From an uncultured Oscillospiraceae bacterium (GTDB lineage: Bacteria > Bacillota > Clostridia > Oscillospirales > Oscillospiraceae): a DNA stretch of 8,895 nucleotides. The translations under genes were made by a program, and so were the position numbers. The stretch is from NCBI GenBank assembly GCA_934630555.1, contig CAKTXB010000066.1, positions 1 to 8,895 on the forward strand, in the 5' to 3' direction. Under the pieces are notes generated by a model that had not been told where the DNA came from, did no database searches, and worked only from the letters and a program-made list of their open reading frames with translations. Shown in pieces: positions 1 through 5,622 of the stretch; the first letter of the stretch is position 1; the number at the start of each line of letters is the position of its first letter.

Positions 1-433
1 CGGTGGAGAGCGTGGATGTGTCGATGACAACGCCGGCGCGGGTGCGGATGGGTTCCAGCAGGGCGCGTTCGCGCTCAACGGCCTGCAAAAGCGGCGTGCC
101 GTCGCGCATGAGCGGGTGCAGGCGACGCGTTTCCTTAAAGCGCTTGATGAGCACTTCGGTGCTGGCCTCCATAAACAGGATGGAATATTGCAGCTTCATT
201 TCATCCAGCGCGTCGAGGGCGCGGAACAGCGTGTCGAATGTGAGGCTGCCGCGCACATCAGTAACTAAGGCGACCTTTTCATAGCGGCCCTTGGTAGCCA
301 GACACAGCTGTGCGAACTGCGGGATCATTTCCGCAGGCATATTATCGACGCAGTAGAAGCCGAGGTCTTCCAGAATGGCGGCGGCTTTACTTTTGCCGGC
401 ACCGGACAGGCCGGATACGATGATGAACTGCAC
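1..433 (-). CDS. rapZ: RapZ/YvcJ-family nucleotide-binding protein, 5' part
   Basis: RapZ-family P-loop NTPase; 144 N-terminal residues are visible and the gene runs off the left edge (the family is about 290 aa). In Gram-positives the homologue (YvcJ) binds and hydrolyses nucleotides and has been tied to competence; in E. coli RapZ is an RNase adaptor controlling GlmS. Seen here: Walker A GLSGAGKS (residues 8-15), the family signature GFYCVDNMP (25-33) and the DVRG motif (59-62). The start is GTG at 433-431, preceded by GGGGGAG at 445-439 with a 5-nt gap; the P-loop begins within eight residues, so no earlier start is needed. It lies 14 bases downstream of murB on the same strand and is probably co-transcribed. 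The yvcK and whiA genes that usually follow in Firmicutes would lie outside the window. Family assignment is secure; function in this organism is inferred. Confidence 0.95.
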   Translation of the reverse strand, partial: MQFIIVSGLSGAGKSKAAAILEDLGFYCVDNMPAEMIPQFAQLCLATKGRYEKVALVTDVRGSLTFDTLFRALDALDEMKLQYSILFMEASTEVLIKRFKETRRLHPLMRDGTPLLQAVERERALLEPIRTRAGVVIDTSTLST

Positions 434-447
434 AGGTACTCCCCCTT

Positions 448-1356
448 TTACCAGATGCGGAGCTCCGGCGCAAGGCGGATGCCGGAGGCTTTTTCAACGG
501 CAGACTGAACTTCTGAAAGCAGCGCACGGACATCCTGCGCCGTGGCGCCGCCGAGATTTATGATGAAGCCGGCGTGCTTTTCGGCAACGGCGGCGTTCCC
601 AACGCGGTGGCCGCGCAGGCCCGCCTGGTCAATGAGCGCGGCGGCATAGCCGCCCTGCGGGCGCTTGAAGGCGCTGCCGGCAGACGGATATTCCAGCGGC
701 TGGCTGGCACGGCGCTTTTGCAGCAGCTCCTGCATCCGCGCGCGGATGGCGGCGGGATCGTCGGGTGCGAGGGCAAACTCCGCGCGGACGATGATGCAGG
801 GCATTTGCTGGAACACGCTGGTGCGGTAGCCGAAGGCAGCCTCCGGCGGCGTGTAATCGCGGAGCGTGCCGTCAGGCAGCATGACGGTGACGCGGGCACA
901 GACCTGCGACAGCTCCCCGCCGTAGGCGCCGGCATTCATGAACACGCCGCCGCCGACCGTGCCGGGGATGCCGTGGGCAAACTCGAGGCCGGCAAGGCCA
1001 TGGTCGCGCGCGAAAACAGCCGTCTGTGCCAACGTCTGGCCGGCCATGGCGGTGATGGTGCTGCCATGCAGCGCAAGACCCGTGAGGGCGTCTTTGGTAC
1101 AGATGACGAGCGCATCAAGGCCGTCATCCGGTGCAAGAACGTTGGTACCAGCGCCGAGCAGACGCGTGGTGATGTTCCGCGCGCGGCAAAACGTCAGGAG
1201 CGTGGAGAGCGCCGAGAGGTCTTTTGGAAAGGCCATGCAGGCTGCCGGGCCGCCGATGCGGAACGACGTGTGCTGCGCCAACGGTTCCTGTTCCAGCACG
1301 CGCAGGCCGGGGCACGCGGCGCGCAGGTCTGCGGCAAATTCCCGATCAAGAGTCAT
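448..1356 (-). CDS. murB: UDP-N-acetylenolpyruvoylglucosamine reductase MurB
   Basis: MurB is the cytoplasmic FAD- and NADPH-dependent enzyme that reduces UDP-GlcNAc-enolpyruvate to UDP-MurNAc in peptidoglycan precursor synthesis. The 302-residue length is usual for a Gram-positive type II MurB. Visible motifs in order: SFRIGGPA (31-38) and LLGAGTNVL (66-74) of the FAD-binding domain, GIPGTVGGGVFMNAGAYGGE (129-148), FGYRTSVF (175-182) holding the conserved Tyr-Arg, PSAGSAFKRP (224-233) whose Ser228 corresponds to the proton-donor serine, AEKHAGFIINLGGAT (258-272), and Glu298 in the C-terminal LAPELR, matching the conserved catalytic glutamate. All key residues are present. The ATG at 1356-1354 has GGAGG at 1366-1362 with a 5-nt gap. 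It is first in a unit with rapZ, behind its own promoter, and is insulated from the upstream glycosyltransferase genes by a terminator. Confidence 0.98.
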   Translation of the reverse strand: MTLDREFAADLRAACPGLRVLEQEPLAQHTSFRIGGPAACMAFPKDLSALSTLLTFCRARNITTRLLGAGTNVLAPDDGLDALVICTKDALTGLALHGSTITAMAGQTLAQTAVFARDHGLAGLEFAHGIPGTVGGGVFMNAGAYGGELSQVCARVTVMLPDGTLRDYTPPEAAFGYRTSVFQQMPCIIVRAEFALAPDDPAAIRARMQELLQKRRASQPLEYPSAGSAFKRPQGGYAAALIDQAGLRGHRVGNAAVAEKHAGFIINLGGATAQDVRALLSEVQSAVEKASGIRLAPELRIW

Positions 1357-1384
1357 AAACGCCTCCGGGTGGATAGTTTTTTAC

Positions 1385-1413
1385 ATTGTAGCACACTCTG
1401 CTGGAAAAGGAAA
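1385..1413 (-). promoter_or_regulatory. Extended -10 promoter for murB-rapZ
   Basis: Reading the minus strand, TACAAT (1390-1385) is preceded by TG-C (1393-1391), giving TGCTACAAT, an extended -10 that differs from consensus at one base. The position 17 nt further upstream reads TTTCCT (1413-1408), a poor -35, so the extended -10 would have to carry most of the recognition. It sits about 29 bases upstream of the murB ATG, which leaves a short leader with the RBS. It is also the only good candidate between the upstream terminator and murB. Confidence 0.55.
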
Positions 1414-1424
1414 GAAACGGTGTG

Positions 1425-1459
1425 AAAAAAATCATGCCCCGGCGCGGGCCGGAGCATGA
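1425..1459 (-). terminator. Rho-independent terminator of the csaB-glycosyltransferase unit
   Basis: The arms at 1432-1443 (TCATGCCCCGGC) and 1448-1459 (GCCGGAGCATGA) pair over 12 positions with one C/A mismatch and a 4-nt loop (1444-1447). On the minus strand the hairpin is followed directly by seven T residues (1431-1425). There is no T-run on the plus-strand side, so it works in the minus direction. It ends transcription coming from the glycosyltransferase gene about 200 bases upstream, or from the structured element between them. Confidence 0.85.
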
Positions 1460-1468
1460 CGCTTTGGT

Positions 1469-1637
1469 CCAGGGCAACGCCGCATCATTGCGCCGGCACG
1501 CTTCAGCGGATCTTTTCCGCCGATCCTGCGGTTTGAAAGGTTTGAAATACATACAGTATTCCAGCGCTTTTCAAACCTCGACTTGGCGAAAAATCTCTCG
1601 CCGAAGCTGCTTGCCGAATTGTACGGTGTTGCCCTAG
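1469..1637 (-). other. Inverted-repeat-bounded, hairpin-rich intergenic element (possible structured RNA or palindromic repeat)
   Basis: This block fills most of the gap between the glycosyltransferase stop and the terminator. Its ends, CCAGGGCAACGCCGCA (1469-1484) and TACGGTGTTGCCCTAG (1622-1637), are inverted copies matching at 13 of 16 positions. As minus-strand RNA the differences become two G-U wobbles and one A-C mismatch, so 15 of 16 positions pair; as plus-strand RNA two are A-C mismatches, which mildly favours the minus strand. Nested inside: GGCGA/TCGCC (1585-1589/1598-1602), GGTTTGAAA/TTTCAAACC (1539-1547/1569-1577), AATAC/GTATT (1546-1550/1556-1560, an alternative fold) and GCGGA/TCCGC (1506-1510/1516-1520). 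No convincing protein is encoded. It could be a 3'-UTR RNA, a small RNA ending at the adjacent terminator, or a copy of a dispersed palindromic repeat. I do not recognise a named family. Confidence 0.45.
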
Positions 1638-1657
1638 TATATGCCGGATGGCGCGGC

Positions 1658-2806
1658 TTAGTATAGCCCCTCCTCGCGGAGGATGCTGCACATCTGCTCC
1701 ACGCGGGCATCCCACGAGCAGGCGCGGCCAGCCTCCATGCGCACGGCGCGGCGCTCGGGCAGATCGTCGAGAAGGCTCTCGGCACATTTGACGGAGAAAT
1801 CGGCGGCGTTGGCCGCGATCTGGATGAGCGGGGCATATTGGAGCACCTGCTCCGGCTGCATGGTAGACACGATGGGGCGGCCGGTGGCAAGGTATTCGTA
1901 GAATTTAAGAGGACTCACATCGCGGCTGAGCGCGCAGTCGGAGAAAAGGTTGAGGCACGCGTCAAAGTGGGCCAGATACTGCGGCAGCTGCTCGTTGGGC
2001 TTGAGGCCGAGGAAATGGACGTTTGGAAGCGTGCGGAGCGCATCGAGTTTTGCGCCCGGCTTTTCGCCGCCGATGAACACAAAACTCCAATCGGGGTGCG
2101 CAGCGGCGGCGGCTTCGACGAAGCCGTATTCCACACAGGGCTGGAGCGCGCCGACAAAGCCGAACAGCGGATGCGGGATGTCCTTCAAGTCCTCCGGCAG
2201 GGGCTGCTTTTCAGCAGCCTGTACGAAACGGTCATAGTTGGCGCCGTTGGGGATGAAGGTGGTGTGTTCGTTGACTGCCGCGAGGCGCTCGGCCAGAGGC
2301 TGGGCCGTGGCGAAAACATGGTCGCACTTTTTTGTGAGCTCCAGCTCCATGGCGTCTACGAGGCCGGGGTCCATGAGGCCGCCGTAGGCGGAGTGACGGT
2401 CAACACAGTCGTAGACAAGGGCGCTGTGTGGGAGCTTGTCCACCACGTCACAGCAGACGGGCGAATAGACCCAGAGAAGCGGATCGGTGAAGCCGTGCTG
2501 CTGCATTTTTTTGCGGATGAAGGCCGCGGCGCGGCGCTGGTTGAGCTTGTTGATGAAGCGGCTTTTATAGAAAAACGGCAGGACGGGCGGGAGACTGTAG
2601 ACTGTGATATTCGGCTGCGGCTGCTCCCCTTTTTTATGATATTTCGTCAAGTGCTTCCACGCGGATCTGTCTTTGAAGGGCGCGATGAGGCTGACAGCCG
2701 GGTCAAAGTAGAGGATCTCGGCATCCGGCAGGCGGCTCATGACCTGCTGCTTGCGGGTGGGGATGGGATACCACGGCGAGGTGGCGAGGCAGACGATCTG
2801 TTTCAT
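1658..2806 (-). CDS. GT-B fold glycosyltransferase, TuaH-like (GT4 type)
   Basis: Predicted cytoplasmic glycosyltransferase of 382 residues resembling the teichuronic-acid GT TuaH and related GT4-type enzymes; donor and acceptor are not predictable. Seen: an N-terminal start on a beta strand (MKQIVCLATSPWYPIPTRKQ), VYDCVDRHSAY (131-141), typical of TuaH-like proteins near the domain boundary, FIPNGANYDRF (184-194), FGFVGAL (215-221) opening the C-terminal Rossmann half, FIGGEKPG (244-251), and SPLKFYEYLATGRPIVST (298-315), the nucleotide-sugar site with its conserved Glu. No signal peptide or membrane segment is visible. The ATG at 2806 is chosen over the in-frame ATG at 2812 because GGAGG (2818-2814) lies 7 nt from the former and only 1 nt from the latter. 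It follows the GT4-CsaB gene by 2 bases, implying translational coupling and a shared glycan pathway. Confidence 0.85.
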   Translation of the reverse strand: MKQIVCLATSPWYPIPTRKQQVMSRLPDAEILYFDPAVSLIAPFKDRSAWKHLTKYHKKGEQPQPNITVYSLPPVLPFFYKSRFINKLNQRRAAAFIRKKMQQHGFTDPLLWVYSPVCCDVVDKLPHSALVYDCVDRHSAYGGLMDPGLVDAMELELTKKCDHVFATAQPLAERLAAVNEHTTFIPNGANYDRFVQAAEKQPLPEDLKDIPHPLFGFVGALQPCVEYGFVEAAAAAHPDWSFVFIGGEKPGAKLDALRTLPNVHFLGLKPNEQLPQYLAHFDACLNLFSDCALSRDVSPLKFYEYLATGRPIVSTMQPEQVLQYAPLIQIAANAADFSVKCAESLLDDLPERRAVRMEAGRACSWDARVEQMCSILREEGLY

Positions 2807-2808
2807 GG

Positions 2809-5013
2809 TCATTCCTCCAGGAGTTTTTGCGCGACGGCGGCGTTTTCCTGCGCCAGCGCGTGCAGATGGGTAACGCTGTAGGCCTCCGGCTGGGTGATGG
2901 CGGCGTCGATCTCACGGCAGAGATCTTCTGCGGTGACGTCCGCAAAGTCGATGCAGTGCTTCTGACCGATGTAGCGCATAAAGCCGGTGACCTTTGGGTC
3001 ATAGGACAGGGCGACGAGCGGCGCGCCGACACTGGACGCGAAGATGAGCGTGTGCAGGCGCATGGACACGACAACGCGCATTTTCTGCATCATGCCGATG
3101 ATATACTGCTCGTTTTGCGGAGCGGACAGAATGTGATACGAGCACGGGAGCTGTACGGCCACGCGGTGCGAGGGCGGCAGGTCGCGCTCCGGCTCGAGGG
3201 CGAAGAACACAGGGGTGAGGCCGTATTTTTGGTTTACATAAGTTGCAGCATCTACGAGCGCAGGGCTCTTTTCATCAAAGCCCTGCCACGGGCGGAGCAC
3301 AAAAAGGGCGTACTGCCCTGCCGGGTCGAGGCCGTTTGCGAGCAGGTAGCTGTCGACAGCCGCCGGGCTGCCCGGGGCAAGCAGGAGCGCGGGGTCGGCG
3401 GTGACATAGACTTTGGGGTGCGTGACGCCCATGCTGGCAAGCTCCTTCGCGGAGAGGTCCTCTCGCAAGGTGATGGCGTCGACGCAGCGGTCAATGACGC
3501 GGGCAGCCTGTTTACGGCAGTAGCTGCCCGTGACCGGGCCGATGCCGCAGCCGTACATGAGCACGCGGCAGCCGGCAAATTTGGCCATGCGGATGCTGGC
3601 GAGATAGTACAGCAGCGAGCGCGTGCTGGTCTGGTTCTGGATGAGGCTGCCGCCGCCGCTGATGTAGAGCTTGACCCGGCACATGAGCGGCAGGAACGCG
3701 AACGGGTCAAAGGCATGGACCGCGCCGACGTGATAGCGCAGGCGGGTCTGCATGGGATCGTGCGACAGGACGTAAATGGGCATATCGGTGTTGATGGAGC
3801 GCAGCTGGCGGAGAATGGCTTTTAAAATGGCATCGTCGCCGGCGTTGCCCTTGCCGTAGGCGCCGCAGATGAGCACGCCGGCACGCTTTTGTTTGGGCGC
3901 GCGGGCGCGGCGGAGAATGGTTTGGTAGATCTCCAGCTGGTGGGTGATGGTGGCGTCAATGGAAAACTTTTCGGACGCGCGCTCATAGAGGCTTTCGGCC
4001 AGCTGCCGGCGGAGGGGCCCATTTTCAGCCAAGCGCGCGATGTGCGCGGCCAGCGTTTTGTCGTCGCGCGGCTCGAAAAGCAGGCCCGTGACGCCGTTTT
4101 CGATGAGGTACGGCACGCCGCCGACGTTGGAAGCAATGGTCGCGCAGTGCATCCGCGCGCCCTCGGTGAGGGCGTAGGGAAACGTTTCGGAGAGCGAAGT
4201 GAGCGTGTTGACATCGAGGGCGTTATAGAAGCTGTCCATGTCGGTTTCCCAGCCGACGAAAGCGAAGCTCCCCTGCGGGCAGCGATCTTTGGCAAGCTGC
4301 TCGAGCTCGGCGCGCTGCTCGCCGTCACCGGCGATGAGCAGGCGGATATTAGGGTGTGTTTGCGCCGCCGCGCCGAAGCCGCGGATGAGCGTGGCAACAT
4401 CCTTGACGGGCGACAGGCGCGCGGCGATGCCGTAGACGACGGCGTTTTCAGGAAGCGTCAGGCCGTGCAGGGCACAGTATTCCGCACGCGTTTTGGCCGG
4501 GGTGCGCGGCGTGAAGTCCACGCCGTTGTAAATGGAAAACATGGTCTGCGGATCAAAGCCGCGGGAGATGAGCAGCTGGGCCATGGCATCGGACACGCCG
4601 ATGTGATAGTCAAACAGACGCAGGGCGATGGTGTTGACGGTGCCGTAGATCAGGCGGTGGAGGGGGCGGCCCAGATAGTCCAGGCGGTAGTCGCTGTGGA
4701 CCGTGGTGACGATGGGCACGTGGATCTTGCGGCGCAGGATGGCGCCGGTCATGTTGGCGCGCGCGCCATGGCAATGGACGATCTCAAACCCTTCGCTGCG
4801 GATCATAGCGGCGAGCGTGCGGATGGTCTGCGGGATACTGCCGGAGATGATGACGGTGTCGATGCCCATTTGGCGGGCTTCTTCGGCAAACGGGCCGTCG
4901 GTAAAGCAGGCCAGACGCGCTGTTTCCGTTTTGCCGAGCCCCTGCAGGAGGGAGAGAACGTGGGTCTTGGCGCCGCCGACGTCGCCGCCGGAGATGAGGT
5001 GGATGATCTTCAT
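2809..5013 (-). CDS. csaB: Fusion protein: GT4 glycosyltransferase + polysaccharide pyruvyl transferase CsaB
   Basis: A 734-residue protein with two enzyme domains. Residues 1-368 form a GT4 glycosyltransferase: HLISGGDVGGAKTHVLSL (5-22), YNGVDF (162-167), ARLSPVKDVATLIRGF (198-213), IAGDGEQR (227-234), the EX7E motif Glu276...Glu284, and GGVPYLIENGVTGLLFEP (298-315). After a basic linker (369-377), residues 378-734 are a CsaB-type pyruvyl transferase, which adds a ketal pyruvate from PEP to a cell-wall glycan: CGAYGKGNAGDDAIL (383-397), ISGGGSLIQN (451-460), YGCGIGPVTG (487-496), TLREDLS (515-521), SMRLHTLIFA (650-659) with His654, and Lys674, spaced like the catalytic His/Lys pair recalled for Paenibacillus CsaB. 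The ATG at 5013 has AGGGGA (5026-5021) 7 nt upstream. The frame stays open for a further 243 codons upstream, but that part is antisense to the DUF4330 gene and is rejected. It heads the unit with the TuaH-like GT. Confidence 0.93.
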   Translation of the reverse strand: MKIIHLISGGDVGGAKTHVLSLLQGLGKTETARLACFTDGPFAEEARQMGIDTVIISGSIPQTIRTLAAMIRSEGFEIVHCHGARANMTGAILRRKIHVPIVTTVHSDYRLDYLGRPLHRLIYGTVNTIALRLFDYHIGVSDAMAQLLISRGFDPQTMFSIYNGVDFTPRTPAKTRAEYCALHGLTLPENAVVYGIAARLSPVKDVATLIRGFGAAAQTHPNIRLLIAGDGEQRAELEQLAKDRCPQGSFAFVGWETDMDSFYNALDVNTLTSLSETFPYALTEGARMHCATIASNVGGVPYLIENGVTGLLFEPRDDKTLAAHIARLAENGPLRRQLAESLYERASEKFSIDATITHQLEIYQTILRRARAPKQKRAGVLICGAYGKGNAGDDAILKAILRQLRSINTDMPIYVLSHDPMQTRLRYHVGAVHAFDPFAFLPLMCRVKLYISGGGSLIQNQTSTRSLLYYLASIRMAKFAGCRVLMYGCGIGPVTGSYCRKQAARVIDRCVDAITLREDLSAKELASMGVTHPKVYVTADPALLLAPGSPAAVDSYLLANGLDPAGQYALFVLRPWQGFDEKSPALVDAATYVNQKYGLTPVFFALEPERDLPPSHRVAVQLPCSYHILSAPQNEQYIIGMMQKMRVVVSMRLHTLIFASSVGAPLVALSYDPKVTGFMRYIGQKHCIDFADVTAEDLCREIDAAITQPEAYSVTHLHALAQENAAVAQKLLEE
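2814..2818 (-). promoter_or_regulatory. Ribosome binding site that decides the TuaH-like start
   Basis: GGAGG on the minus strand lies inside the last codons of the upstream GT4-CsaB gene. Spacing is 7 nt to the ATG at 2806 and 1 nt to the ATG at 2812. The 2812 ATG overlaps the upstream stop as ATGA, which looks attractive, but it is too close to this site to initiate efficiently. Confidence 0.7.
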
Positions 5014-5046
5014 GCTGCATTCCCCTATTGTGCAATAAGTTAAGGC

Positions 5047-5075
5047 TTGTATTACAGGGTAAAATCCGTTAAAAT
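5047..5075 (+). promoter_or_regulatory. Candidate promoter for the DUF4330-ligase-DUF3783 unit
   Basis: TTGTAT (5047-5052) and TAAAAT (5070-5075; 5 of 6 to TATAAT) are separated by 17 nt, in an AT-rich island within otherwise GC-rich DNA. Transcription would start near 5082, about 82 nt before the DUF4330 ATG. An alternative is the extended -10 TGATATTAT at 5104-5112, which has no recognisable -35 and overlaps the opposite-strand TATAAT. I cannot tell which is used. Confidence 0.35.
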
Positions 5076-5107
5076 AATATTTGTATGCGGACTGTGGCCG
5101 TGCTGAT

Positions 5108-5136
5108 ATTATACTGCATTTTTGCGGCAGAATCAA
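5108..5136 (-). promoter_or_regulatory. Sigma-A-type promoter for the GT4-CsaB unit
   Basis: On the minus strand, TTGATT (5136-5131; 4 of 6 to TTGACA) and a perfect TATAAT (5113-5108) are separated by exactly 17 nt. Predicted transcription starts near 5101, giving a leader of about 88 nt before the ATG at 5013. The -35 lies in the 5' leader of the divergent DUF4330 gene. Confidence 0.65.
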
Positions 5137-5163
5137 TCCGAAACCGATTTTAGGAGGCAATTC

Positions 5164-5622
5164 ATGAAAATCATTGACGAAAAAGGGCGGCTGTTCGGGA
5201 AACTCAACCTGATCGACCTGCTTGTGATCGTGCTTATTTTGGCAGTCGTGTTTGTGGCCGTGTGGAAGCTGGGCGGCAGCAAGGCGGCCGAAGCGGTCAC
5301 GAGCGAGAAGCATTCCGTAGAGTACACCGTCCTGTTTGAGGATGTGCCGCGCGAGGTCTGCGATTTTGCGGCCACGCAGGAGGGCGCGCAGCTGACGAAC
5401 AGCGGCAAGCTCGTGGACGCGCATATTCTGTCCGCCACCGCCGTGCAGACGGACGAGGAGCATTTCAGGCTGTATGTGACCGTGCAGGCCGACGCGACCT
5501 ACTCCGGCTATGTCTACAAGGTCGGCGCGCAGGAGGTGCGCGTGGGCTATGAGTATATCGTCAAGACAAGTGAATTTGAAATGACCGGCATCATCAGCGG
5601 CATGGAGGTCAGCCATGGCTGA
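5164..5622 (+). CDS. DUF4330 family membrane-anchored protein
   Basis: A 152-residue protein of the DUF4330 family, whose biochemical role is unknown to me. It opens with the family-typical MKIIDEKGRLFGKLNLIDLL, followed by one hydrophobic segment (about residues 16-36), then about 115 soluble residues. The likely topology is a short cytoplasmic N-terminus with an external C-terminal domain, since there is no clear cleavage site. The soluble part is rich in alternating hydrophobic residues (for example EYTVLFEDVP and FRLYVTVQAD), suggesting beta structure. The ATG at 5164 is preceded by AGGAGG (5152-5157) with a 6-nt gap; the in-frame ATG at 5122 lacks an RBS and would put extra charged residues ahead of the conserved start. 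Its stop overlaps the next gene by 8 bases, so it is probably coupled to the O-antigen ligase-like protein and may assist it. That partnership is inferred from context only. Confidence 0.85.
   Translation: MKIIDEKGRLFGKLNLIDLLVIVLILAVVFVAVWKLGGSKAAEAVTSEKHSVEYTVLFEDVPREVCDFAATQEGAQLTNSGKLVDAHILSATAVQTDEEHFRLYVTVQADATYSGYVYKVGAQEVRVGYEYIVKTSEFEMTGIISGMEVSHG

Noticed and set aside
574..1425. Long plus-strand open frame opposite murB
   Set aside because: It is a codon-phase shadow of murB caused by GC-rich third positions. It shows no recognisable domain, while the minus strand has complete MurB motifs.
1422..1637. 71-codon plus-strand frame across the terminator and the inverted-repeat element
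   Set aside because: It starts in the A-run of the terminator, has no RBS, and its sequence is dominated by hairpin arms. The nucleotide structure explains the region better. It would deserve another look only if the peptide proved conserved across copies.
1636..1665. Two TATACTA copies on the minus strand (near 1665-1659 and 1641-1635) as -10 boxes for a small RNA
   Set aside because: Neither has a recognisable -35 at 16-18 nt, and the first overlaps the glycosyltransferase stop codon. This is too weak to annotate as a promoter, although the second would start transcription right at the element edge.
1838..5043. Three long plus-strand open frames opposite the two glycosyltransferase genes
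   Set aside because: They mirror the minus-strand genes in a complementary phase, contain no family motif, and lack coherent RBS placement. High GC removes stops from the antisense frame.
5122..5163. Earlier in-frame start for the DUF4330 protein
   Set aside because: There is no RBS before 5122, whereas AGGAGG lies 6 nt before the ATG at 5164, and the conserved family N-terminus begins exactly at 5164.
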